Shown here: positions 37,504 through 47,767 of the stretch, piece after piece | How the letters are laid out: each line of letters starts with the position of its first letter | How positions within the stretch are numbered: position 1 is the first letter of the stretch | Source of the DNA: Syngnathus acus | Taxonomy: Eukaryota > Chordata > Actinopteri > Syngnathiformes > Syngnathidae | Direction of reading: 5' to 3' | NCBI RefSeq assembly: GCF_901709675.1 | Contig: NC_051097.1 | Span: forward strand, 2,718,539-2,782,538 | Length of the DNA: 64,000 nt | The notes under the pieces: generated by a model | Told to the model about the DNA's origin: nothing | Database searches by the model: none | Seen by the model: the letters and a program-made list of their open reading frames with translations, nothing else | Made by a program: the position numbers and the translations under genes

Positions 37504-38163
37504 GTACACCTGAATGCTAAATGCATCTAAGGCCACAAGCAGCCAAGAGGCACTCAGACAATAAATGCGAACTTATTTTATTTACGATAGCCTCCTGAAG
37601 CAAACACGAGGTTTACATTACATATTTTATGACACCATTTGATTTTGGGATGTTATTCTTTCCCCCCAGGATACTCTTCAGTGTAAGAGGAATTTTCCTC
37701 GGTGGAGGGATAAAGATTACTTTTTGCTATATTTTTCTTTCGTGTTATATGTTAGGGATCTGCAAGTGTTAACAGTTTCTAGTTGGGATTTGTTTTGTTT
37801 CTTCCCTTGGGGGCTTTCAAATGTGACACAACCTTTCACTGGACGGATATCATGATGACTATTTCTTGAGTTTTTGAAGATTGTCGATGAAGTAAATTTT
37901 GTTGGACTACCATTATAGGACTCCTTGGGAACAGACCTTGATCCCCCTAACCCTAATTCCCTCGCTGAAATTATGTTTTACTGAGTATGTGAATGAAAAT
38001 GTAATTCACTAAAGCAATACGTTTTGGAACAAATTACGGGATGCCTTGTTCAGTGTTCTTGCGCCATATCCTTTCTCTATTCATATCCTATTTTCCCAGC
38101 TTATCATAATGTTAACATAAAAGATAAAATGAAAATATAGTCAGATAAAAAGTAGTTTCTCAC

Positions 38164-38300
38164 CCAGCACACTCAGTTCTGCACTTGCAGTGATGTTGTG
38201 GTTCTTGTTGGCAGCAGTGCAGGTGAAACTGCCAGAGTCGTCATCGGTGACACTTCTGATGATCAGATTGCTGCCAGCCAACAGAGAATACTTCTTATTC
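38164..38300 (-). CDS. dcc: dcc exon 5, second half of Ig domain 3
   Basis: A 137-bp exon, phase 2 in and phase 1 out, with acceptor CCCTGTAG|G and donor CTGG|GTGAGA on the minus strand. It encodes [20 protein letters not shown], then DSGSFTC with the second cysteine of Ig3, and [18 protein letters not shown], which contains a probable N-glycosylation site (NIT) at the position of DCC's NIS. Exons 4 and 5 together are 288 bp, the same length as the single Ig2 exon, so the 544-bp intron between them splits one domain. The last codon is completed by exon 6 to give LVPPQF. Confidence 0.93.
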
Positions 38301-38844
38301 CTACAGGGAGAAAAGAGTTTGCATTAGTTTATGATCCCAAGTTGCATGTGCACAATTTCCCCACAGTGGTATCTCTTTTGTCTGTTCATCTACATTTTTG
38401 GGCTCATAGAGGAGGATACTGGTTGACATGAGGAAACATTATTTAAACTGTTAATACAGTGATAAAATTTCCATTGGTGCTCACACTCCCTTGGAGGTAG
38501 TTCATTCTCTGCAGAATTTCTCGACTCCTCACATTTTTGTGTGTTGATTATCTTTAGCGCTGCTTCAACTAGAGCAGTTCAGAAACAATGTTTTGGTTAG
38601 AGCAAAACTTACCAAAACAAGCTGGATGAGCAAACCATGTCTGTAGCTATCGGCACACATTAATACATATTTTAAAATCAGCATGAGTCTAGCCTACATG
38701 TTAATATAAATGTAATTCTTGAATGATAACTGCAATCATTACAGAGAATTACAAAAGGGATGAGAGTATAAGAAACCCAATGTGTGTCATTTCGGAAACT
38801 TCTACTACCCGTTGGGTTCAAGTGGAATAAGAGCACAAACATAC
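38301..38844 (-). other. dcc intron 4 (544 bp)
   Basis: Phase 2 intron with GTATGT donor and CCCTGTAG acceptor. No repeat recognised. Confidence 0.9.
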
Positions 38845-38995
38845 CATGTTTGGATCACTTCTTCACCTCTCCGCCACTGAATGCTCGGAGTGGGGTAGCC
38901 AGTGGCAGAACATTCCAGAACGGCGTCAGAACCCAGCAGAGCGGTTACTCTCAAAGGACGCTGGAGAAACTGCAGGTTTCGGTTTATACCGGGCT
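38845..38995 (-). CDS. dcc: dcc exon 4, first half of Ig domain 3
   Basis: A 151-bp exon entering in phase 1 after CACGCAG and leaving in phase 2 at ACATG|GTATGT on the minus strand. It encodes [20 protein letters not shown], then [21 protein letters not shown] with the first Ig cysteine and the core tryptophan, and ends RRGEEVIQT. In DCC the same region reads with a conserved FLQRP, VLEC, GYP and RGEEVIQ. The split codon completes as tryptophan (TG|G) with exon 5. No upstream or downstream in-frame extension is plausible, because the frame is closed soon after both splice sites. Too short and lacking an ATG, so it is easily missed by ORF callers. Confidence 0.93.
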
Positions 38996-39312
38996 CTGCG
39001 TGAAAGAGATGGAGAAAGATGTAAACATTGATGTCAAGACTAAAACAACGGTATATTTGTTCTCAGTGTAATTGACGAAAGAATAAGTTGCCCCATTTTA
39101 AGAGTTTGTATGAAAGCATAAAATATACAACTTTTCTCATCAGTAAGTGCTTTATATAGAACTTTCCTTCCCTGAGGGAACCTCCGATGTCTTAAGCTGA
39201 AGGATTTCAGACATCTTGCCGCATATGCAAAGTTTTTCTTCAGCATTTCATGAAATATTTGAGCAATAGTTCGTTTCACCTCCCCCTTTAGACAGAGACA
39301 GAGAGGGGGATG

Positions 39313-39495
<183 letters not shown>

Positions 39496-40420
39496 TTCCT
39501 GAACATCTTGTACATGTTATTTTTCATTTCTTTGAAAAGTAGATTTATTTGCAACATATTTTACTCAACAAAACAAAATAAATGAAGAAATAAGAATAAA
39601 TAAATTAAACCTTGACAACATGAAACCAAATTCAAGCACCAAATTCAAGCACCAAGTCTTGTCTCGTCATTAAAAATAAATGTGTCAGCAGTATTTAATG
39701 ACAATTTAACAACCTTAAACCAATGTTCATAAAGCCAATCAAGCTTAGCCAAGAACAAAATGTAATCATAAGATTTTACTCTTGTAATTACAGTGACATA
39801 CTAAAAAAATATCATTTATGCTATGTCACTGTGTGAAAGGCAGAAAGCAATACATACTAGAAAACACATGAACACAGTTACTGTATAAAAGAAATATAGC
39901 ACCATTGACTCCATAATAAAAATATTAAAAAGTAAACTGCTTTAATACCAGTAACCTCGATCATATATTGCGTTGCATCGAATACTGGAAAAAAATACAG
40001 ACAAAAAATATAAACAAATTATCATTGTATTAGACTTTCCATCTTTCAGTGGTTTTTCATTATCTACTGAAAATTCTCATATCGGGGGCATCCGAAGTCT
40101 GTATTTTTCATGTAAACTTTTGACAGCTTCTCAGCCCTTTCACTTTTTACACATTGCTATCCACACTTGAGAGATGCACGCTGGAATTTCCACTGACACT
40201 CTCCTCACCCAGTTTTCTGGGTTTGCGCATTGTTTTGACTTCACACTCACCCATGCACTCCTCTTTCTCCACAAGCATTTATTCTACCAATCTGGCATGC
40301 ATCCCTCCCACGCCGCTCACCTGCCCTTCTCAATTTATTATCCTGCTGAATTATGTTACCATGTTAGGTTTTGTGTCCACTAGCTTCTCAGGATGCGGTG
40401 AAAGCCAAACAATAACTAAG

Positions 40421-40740
40421 CAGTGATCCCTCGCTACTTCGCGTTTCCTTTATCGCGTCTTCACTACATCGCAGATTTTTTTTCCAAATTAAAAAACAAT
40501 TGAAAAGTCAAAATAAAATTTCTAAATTGAGGAAACGTGTCTAACCTTTAGGACAATGTAGTATTGCTCCAAATGTTCGTTTACATTCCTTTTTCGTGTG
40601 TTAGCACGATCGCGAATTAGCATCTTTCCGTTAACTCATTAGCCTGCATAGTACTTCTTGTTGGTGACCGTACTTCGCGGATTTCACTTATCGCGGGTGG
40701 TTTTTGGAACCAATTATCCGCGATAAACGAGGGATTACTG
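40421..40740. mobile_element. Tigger-like MITE, opposite orientation (320 bp)
   Basis: Left CAGTGATCCCTCGCTACTTC and right end CGATAAACGAGGGATTACTG are the right and left ends of the 16791 copy, respectively. TA follows on the right; the left flank is AG, so one copy of the TA has mutated. Confidence 0.87.
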
Positions 40741-41599
40741 TATGTCCACAAACATTTTGGGGGAATAAAAAATCATTGACATAAAAACTTTTTTTTTTTG
40801 TTTCATTAAACATTTCACAGGATGATGGTTCACTCCCTTGATTCATTGCTCTGCATTGAAGGCTTGAACAACTTAGTACGACAGTTGACGCCTCCTCTTC
40901 CCCAATGTCAATTGGGATAGGCTCTCGCGCAACCACAACATAAATAATGAATGTCATAAAAATATTAACCATTACAATTTTCTTATTCTCAACTGATTGA
41001 CTAACCATTGTTAAACACACATTGTCTTAACTCAAAACCATCATTTTTGATAGATTCAATCCTACTGCACAGTATTTCAGATCTAAGGGGTTATGTAAAG
41101 TTGAGTTGCATTGTGGTTGATATGGTTGATGTGTCCTTAATTTCTACAACAAAGAAGAATGGAAAGACTAAATCATGCTAAACTCCCGAAGAGCTAGCAA
41201 TGAAAATGAAAAGCTTATGAGGACCCTTTTGAGACTTCTTTAAAAACATTATTATATCAGATTGGTTGTTAAAGAGAATGTTGACATATAAGTCAATTAA
41301 AAATAGTGTGCCACAAAATGAGATGGTAGCACCTCTCCTCAGTTCTGTTTCAGTCCCAAAACATGTTTTCTAACTTTGGCGGCGATATGAGCAAGACAAT
41401 TTGGAGTCAGTGGAGGAATAGAAACGAACAAAGTATTGGTCTGAGAGGATTCTTGCGGGGTTTCAAATAGATGGGATATGTGTCATGTGTCTTGCTGGCC
41501 AAAAAAGCAAGTTAAGAGTTTTGGTGATACAGCTCAGCATGTTTCCACCATGTTTGATTTGAATTAGTCTCAATCTAAATAAAGGATTAAGGTTTAAGA

Positions 41600-42023
41600 T
41601 GTCACGTTCCTGCATCACCTGACTTCCAGCCAAGCCTCAATCAAGTAATTAGCAGCACCTGCTACAGCTCGTTAGGTCCCCCTACTTAAATTCTGTGTAT
41701 TCTGCCAGTGGTTGTCAGTTCGTTTGCTTACCCTGCCCGTGACACCACTGCTCTTGTGCCCTGAACGATTCCCGTTGCCGACCGTGCTTGTGTTCTGACC
41801 CGACTCGCTTTGCTTGCTGCCTGTCCTGACCACTCGCCTGTCCTTGACCACGTTCTGATCGCTACCTGCCTTGACCACCTGCCTGCCTCCAACTACGAGT
41901 ACGCGCTGCGTTTTGCTACTCAGCCACGCCATCCAGACCGTGAGTCCAGCTTTCCACTTCCCCTTTCCCCCTTTTCAATAAAGGTTCGTGCTGCATTTGG
42001 TCGCCCTGTCCCTGTTCCTGACA
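41600..42023 (+). mobile_element. Solo LTR (424 bp)
   Basis: Starts TGTCACGTTCC and ends TTCCTGACA, flanked by a perfect 5-bp duplication TAAGA (41595-41599 and 42024-42028). CTTAAAT near 41686 and CAATAAAGG near 41978 are candidate promoter and polyadenylation signals. ATTTGGTCGCCCTG precedes the 3' end, as in the LTR at 33836. No internal retroelement sequence remains. Confidence 0.9.
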
Positions 42024-42358
42024 TAAGAGCTAAAATGCATCTTTCTTGGATGCTAACTTGGACCCACTAATAAAAACAACTCTTAACTCAGTTCAGAAAA
42101 AATGGGGCTTTTGTTTTTTTCATTTGAACGCTTGAATAGCAATTGTTTGCCGTACTGCACCTTGTCTTTTGTGCCTTTGTCAGGACTTGAATCAGTGACG
42201 TCACAAGATGAGCAAAATCATAAAAGAAGACGAGAAGAACCCCAAATTTGGTTATCTGACTTCTTTCGTTGATAAACAAGTGCACACGCACACACATATC
42301 AGTCTCCAGTGATGTGTTTGCCCTCAGGTGGTCCCGCAAGCTGCACGGTTCTCTAAAG

Positions 42359-43225
42359 CAGTGGTCCCCAACCTTTTTCGCGCCACGGACCGGTTACGTG
42401 TCAGAAATATTTTTGCGGACCGGCCTTTATGTAAATAAATAATACATTTATATAAATTTATAATAAATATTTAAATACGATGAACTAAAATTATACGACT
42501 GGCATAAAAACAAATATAAACCGCATTAAAATAAAACTCACCATTACGTTGAATTATTGGGAGCACCGAGCTTGTTTCTCAGAAACGAGCCAGTCCCATC
42601 TAAGCGTAATCGGAAACAATGACACCCGAAGTGGTTAAGGTTTGTCTTTCAATGCAGGATGCCTGGTCTCCATATGCCGAAGCAGTTTTTGAAGGCTTCA
42701 TTGCCTCGTTAGTTAGCCTGTCGCCACATGTGCCGAGTGCGCTTGGCGCGTCAGTCACCTGTGGTGATAAATCCATAATTTAAGTAGGACTCCAGAAATG
42801 TTCTTTTAAATGCAGCTCTCCTTTTCTTAGTGGTAGCCTCTTTTTCTTCAGTCTCCTCATTGGGCTTTTTTCCCTTTCCGAAGAAGCTTTCCAAACGTCT
42901 CTGTTTCTTGCTCATATTTGCTTGCCTCGCGGGCTTGACTGGGGTGACATGTCACGTGACCGAGACGAGCGTCTCGTGTCAAGAGACACAGCGGCGGATG
43001 TAATTGGGAGAGAATTGCCAATTTTTTTATATTTTTCAAAATAAATTCTTACTCATTTTTGCTAGCTTTGCAGGCTCGACTGGGGAAACATGTCACGTGA
43101 CCGGGACGAGCGTCTTTACCAGAATTAATTGATCGTCGATAAAAAAATATACAATTTATTTATTCCTGTGCAGCTTGGCGGCCCAGTACCAAGTGACCCA
43201 CGGACCAGGGGGTTGGGGACCCCTG
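42359..43225 (-). mobile_element. hAT transposon, non-autonomous (867 bp)
   Basis: Perfect 8-bp duplication CTCTAAAG at 42351-42358 and 43226-43233. Ends are CAGTGGTCCCCAACC and the complement of GTTGGGGACCCCTG, with GCGGACCGG words inside. A segment containing CATGTCACGTGACCG and GACGAGCGTCT occurs twice, at about 42949 and 43089, as an internal direct repeat. Confidence 0.92.
42751..42915 (-). pseudogene. BED-type hAT transposase N-terminus
   Basis: A 54-codon minus-strand frame from ATG at 42913-42915: MSKKQRRLESFFGKGKKPNE, then KKRRAAFKRTFLESYLNYGF, stopping at 42751. This is the N-terminal signature of fish ZBED-like hAT proteins, which continue into a BED zinc finger. Past the stop, another frame still reads CGDRLTNEAMKPSK, part of that finger, so a single frameshift broke the gene before most of it was deleted. 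Confidence 0.78.
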
Positions 43226-43639
43226 CTCTAAAGTACATCGAGAGAGGAATTTTCATCAGTAACATCATGGCAAATAGAAACCAGCCCACCAACACTTACC
43301 CTCAAAAAGCTAGCACATGCACACTATGAATATTGGATAAACATGTGGGATTTCAGGGTTTTCAAAGTAAAAGACAAAAAGAGGACAAGATCATCAGCAG
43401 ACACAAGCTGAGCACAAGTACACAACAGGTGAAAAAAAAAATGTCGAGGGAGCAGATTTCCTTGTTGGTCACAGAATAAGGAGTGAGGGATCATAGAGAT
43501 AATCACTGAACACAGTGTGTCTCTGATCTCTTCACTGACACAGAAAGGGGGTGACTCATGAAGGAATACTACAAAAAGCCACAGAAAAAGTCAATTAAGG
43601 ATTCTGTAATTAAATGTGTTTGTAAGAACTGTTGCTTAA

Positions 43640-43738
43640 TGCAGTCTTATTAGAGCACTACCGGAGTCAAATTCCTTGTTTGGCATGCTCAAATTTGGCA
43701 AATAAAAGATTGATTGATAAGAGATTGATTGATTGACA
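43640..43738 (+). mobile_element. LINE 3' tail with GATT repeats
   Basis: AAATTCCTTGTTTGGCATGC, TTTGGCAAATAAAAGATTG and a GATT-type run resemble L2-like LINE 3' ends. Confidence 0.55.
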
Positions 43739-43756
43739 GTATGTTTCATCTAAAAC

Positions 43757-44083
43757 ATAGGTGTCAAACTGAAAACCCGGGGGCCAGATTTGGCTTGCCA
43801 CATCATTTTATGTGGCCCGCGAAGACAAATTGTACATTAAATTCATGTGTCAATAATAAAATTGCAAAAATAAAAAAAATAAAATAAAACAATAGCCATT
43901 TTGTTACTACAAGTATACTAGTATAATACTAGTCTCTGATTCCATCAGTCTGTTGTGTAGCCTATATTGCATATAATATGATGTATTCATATATTTATTT
44001 GGGTTGACAGTCATAATGGCCCTCCAAAGGAAACAATGACTACGATGCGACCCGTGAAACAAATGAGTTTTACACCCCTGAAG
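43757..44083. mobile_element. hAT-type MITE
   Basis: Ends TAGGTGTCAAACTG and the complement of GAGTTTTACACCCCTGA, with CGGGGGCCAGATTTGGC and TATGTGGCCCGCGAAGAC inside. A clear 8-bp duplication is not visible, so the borders are approximate. Confidence 0.7.
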
Positions 44084-45074
44084 TTAAATGTCCATAATTT
44101 ACCTCCAGGGAAAGAATACAATGTACAATTTGGAACCCAAATGATGAACCAGAAATAAAACTAACATTGCCACATATCCGGATGATAAAAAACAGCCCAC
44201 TTTATGTACATAGTATGTACCTTATGTATAAATGCGTGTTTGTGTGTGCATGCGTGCGTGTGTGTGTGTGTGTCAGAAGAGTATAGAATGTCAGAGACTG
44301 ACAAACTCCTTGCTTCTTTCAACTTGCAGACATAGTATTATATTCACTGTATGTATGTGCAGTAATTGTTTCACTGTACTTCACATTTCGGTTTATTGAA
44401 TTGTCCAGCAGTGAGAACAGAATCATAAGGGAAGTCACCTTCTTATCTGGATGCACAATTGGAGAAGCACCTGCTGTTAACTGACCTCATTTGAAAGATA
44501 TGGAAGAAAACAACACTCGTGAGATAGTATAGTACAGACTGACTGATTGGAATATCGTTTGTTGTTTTTGCCTTCCCATGAAAAAAATCTACTTTTGCCT
44601 TGCAGGGGACCATATGCACATTTAAATTTAGGACTTTCCCATGTATGTACGGGGTGGGATTAACTGACCATTAGGCCAGTTCAACAGGGGGATATACAAC
44701 ATTTTCACCGAATGCTCGACTTTTGAATGACTTTTAAGGTCCCTCAAACAAGAGGGATTGTTAGATTAGGCCTCCTTGGCACACACAATTAGTTAGGTCG
44801 TTGTATCGCCGTGACCTTTTCTCTTGCTGTGGCCTTCCCAATCCATGACACTCTTTGGCATGCTTACTGGTTGAATTTTTGTAAAAGGCTTTCATTAAAG
44901 TCACATTTTGACCCTAGCATACACATACATCTGTGTTTAATATTGGCAAGATTTCTCAATATTTAGTTTTTAAATGCTTATTAATCAGCAAGTACTGTAA
45001 AACAATGTGTGAACATCTGAGCCGACAAAGTGTCAATAATTGTATTTGCAGTGCATCAATGGTAGGGGCGTCAC

Positions 45075-45362
45075 CTGGGAGAACCCGCAGCTCAGCATCT
45101 GTCCCCGTCCTTGTGCTGCCAGGGTTGTCTGCCAGACAGCGATAGGTGGCTGAGTCTGGAGGCTGGACACGGCTGACCTGCAACGAACCGGATGGCAGCA
45201 CCGCCAGGCGGGAGGAAGGGTCAAATGTCATTGGCAGATCGTCTCGGTTTTTCTGCCAGCGGATGACGGGCGTTGGTTCCCCCGAGACCTCACAACGCAG
45301 CAGCGCTGTGTCGCCGAGGTACGATGAGACTGACTCCGTGGGGACAACCACTCTTAGCGGAC
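45075..45362 (-). CDS. dcc: dcc exon 3, Ig domain 2
   Basis: A 288-bp exon, phase 1-1, with acceptor CTCCAG|GT and donor CCAG|GTGACG on the minus strand. It encodes one complete Ig domain of 96 residues: [19 protein letters not shown], first cysteine in [10 protein letters not shown], tryptophan in IRWQKNRDD, then [19 protein letters not shown] with the second cysteine in YRCLADN, ending [11 protein letters not shown]. The TESV...GDT.LL(R/K)CEV.GEP...WQKN pattern is the DCC version of Ig2; neogenin differs here. This exon gives the strongest paralogue call in the window. It is one domain on one exon, unlike Ig3 and Ig4, which are each split in two. Confidence 0.95.
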
Positions 45363-45909
45363 CTGGAGCGAAACAAGACAGAACAATTTATAAAATGTGG
45401 ACACAAAGTGTTCTGCATTTGAGAGTTCTGCACCATTATTTCAGCGTGAAAAAACGTTATCGATTAACTGACTGTCTTAAACATCTCTTCATTGCAGTGT
45501 TTTTGACTGTATTCTTTTTGTGATATTAGTCAAGTTAGGTCAAATGCTGAAATCAACATGAGTAGTGGATAGAGCTGAGCCTCACTACACTTGCAAATTA
45601 TTTGAATGATTAAATGTTTTTTACGCTGTTTGGTCCATTAGTGTTTGTTTACGTTTGCAACAAAGAGAAAAAAATCTGCCAAAATCAGCTAAAGACAACA
45701 AAAAGTTGATGATTTTTTTCGGATAAAAAACAAACAAACTAATATTGGCCGATTGGTCTTTATGAAGTTAGTCTAGCATGAAGTTTCATCAATCAAAAAG
45801 TGATAAATCAACAAGATAATTTTCCTAAATATGACCAGTTCTGACAAAGAATGTAATAATTTCTAGCATTGATAGACTAGTTCTTCAAATAATAATAATG
45901 ATAATAATA

Positions 45910-46237
45910 GCGGCACGGTGAGGCGGCACTGGTTAGCACCTCCGCCTCACAGTTAGGAGGGTGCGGGTTCGATTCCACCTCTGGCCCTCCCTGTGTGGAG
46001 TTTGCATGTTCTCCCCATTTCCGCGTGGGTTTTCTCCGGGCACTCCGGATTCCTCCCACGTCCCAAAAATATACTTAGTAGGCCAATTGAGCACTCCAAA
46101 TTGCCCCTAGGTGTGAGTGCGAGTGCAGATGGTTGTTGTGGTCTGTGTGCCCTGCGATTGGCTGGCAACCAGTTCAGGGTATCCCCCGCCGACTGCCATG
46201 GGGACAAACGGTATAGAAAATTGATGCATAGATGGAT
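45910..46237 (+). mobile_element. Complete tRNA-derived SINE (328 bp)
   Basis: Head has a pol III A-box-like TGGTTAGCACC and a B-box GGTTCGATTCC. The body follows with GGAGTTTGCATGTTCTCC, and the tail ends in CATAGATGGAT. Flanked by a perfect 11-bp duplication TGATAATAATA (45899-45909 and 46238-46248), inside AT-rich repeats that make the exact border soft by a few bases. This is the best-preserved B-box of the SINE copies in the window. Confidence 0.9.
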
Positions 46238-46795
46238 TGATAATAATAATGTAGTCACAAATATTAACTCAATTAAACCTATCCATGCACAGCATAAACA
46301 GGGTGAAAGGCAACACATGCACATGCTGACAGTGTAGGGTTTCAGGTCAACAAGAATGAAAGAGAAAACGGAAAGGACACACAACATGTGTTGCAAGAAG
46401 ATTTTTTTTTCCAAACAGCAGGAAGATAAACACATACCAGACAAAGAGAAAAGGACAAGTCAAACATTATGGATGAACACTTTCGAGCCTGGTGTGTCTG
46501 GCACACCTGCCGCTTTCTGTCTGGTCAGATCCACTTCAAGAGCAAAGAGCCTGTGGCCACATAAACACAGAAGCTGCCCAATGCCGGCCTCATTCTCAAA
46601 AGACTTAACTAAGTGTTGTTTTTATTTCATTGAGGCTGCAGGGTTCACATGTCCCTGTAAGTCATTTTGAAACGGCGTGATAAACTGTGAACATTTCGCC
46701 AGTTTGCTGGTTGCACATCAACCTCATGCTGAGAACCACTCCATGAATTTAGTGCCCCTGGTGACAGACGGTTACGAGCAAGTATTTTAAAAAAC

Positions 46796-46910
46796 TTCTG
46801 CGCAGCCATTCATCCAGTCTTCCATTTTTAAGGGTCACGGGTGAAATGGAGCCTATCTCAGCTGACTTATGGAGAAAGGCGGGCTATACACTGGACTGGT
46901 TGCCAATAAA
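46796..46910 (-). mobile_element. Decayed SINE 3' part
   Basis: CCATTCATCCAG, GGAGCCTATCTCAGCTGAC and CACTGGACTGGTTGCCAAT are the complement of the SINE tail. A similar fragment lies near 24555-24615. Confidence 0.65.
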
Positions 46911-47522
46911 ACTTGGGTTCTAAAAACTTATTATTTTGAAAAGGTTCAAGTTGCCAGAGTACACAATGGATAAAAGCAGATCCAATTCTGACAAACTTTT
47001 GTAGTCTCATTTGGTACACATTGCACAACTAAAATTTTGTTACAACTGCACAGACTTGAACTTTCCATTTTGGGGCTCAATTTGTGAATCAGGAAGGCTT
47101 CCGCTGACAAATATTGTTCTGAATGTATACTTTTATGCAACTTTGACACTATTACTACTTTGTGCATGACAAACCTATTATTATTTTGTTGTTTTACCCA
47201 ACGAAGGTTTGTTTTTCTTTACAACAGCAAGGTCATAGCGCTGCTATGACATCACCAGGAAAAGAGGTGACAGGGAACAATGTGACTTGCGTGTCTTATG
47301 TAAGCTCTGCTGCTGTCTGTTTGCATGTGAATCAAGTTGTGCCACTAAGTTATGCACCAATATACACAAGAGCATACCTCCTCTGCGGACACAGATTTTA
47401 AAATAACCCTTTGTCTGCCAGCATAAAAACAGCTGTTGTTTTAAAGGTAAAGCTTTAACCAATATACTCCACAGTGGAGTGTCATTGACAAAATAGCTAT
47501 TGTCATGTTTAAACCATCATTA

Positions 47523-47767
47523 CCGTATTTTCCGCACTATAAGGCGCAACTAAAAACCTCCATTTCTCTCCAAAGCTGACAATGCGCCTTATAATCAGGT
47601 GCGCCTTATACATGGACCAATATTGAGCCACTACAGCAGGCGTGTCCAAAGTCCGGCCCGCGGGCCAAATGTATAGTATATCTTAAATATGGACAAAGTT
47701 TTAAAATGGGCCTTTCATTGAAGGTGCGCCTTATAACCCGATGCGCCTTATAGTGCGGAAAATACGG
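47523..47767. mobile_element. Pogo-like MITE with perfect ends (245 bp)
   Basis: Left and right ends are perfect inverted repeats over CCGTATTTTCCGCACTATAA plus GGCGC, flanked by TA. AAGGTGCGCCTTATAACC and ATGGACAAAGTTTTAAAATG near the right end recur, inverted, near the left end of the 62186 element, so this is a deletion derivative of that family. A hAT-like word (GTGTCCAAAGTCCGGCCCGC, from 47641) sits in its middle. Confidence 0.93.

Larger units (their letters stand above)
17414..38163 (-). other. dcc intron 5 (20.75 kb)
   Basis: Holds the features listed between these positions. Stretches such as 19830-22300, 25150-28780, 30790-33580 and 36990-38160 show no recognised gene or element other than short simple repeats. 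Short ORFs there have no recognisable domain. Confidence 0.75.

Noticed and set aside
45146-45523. 125-codon plus-strand ORF overlapping dcc exon 3
   Set aside because: Antisense shadow of a genuine exon with conserved minus-strand coding.
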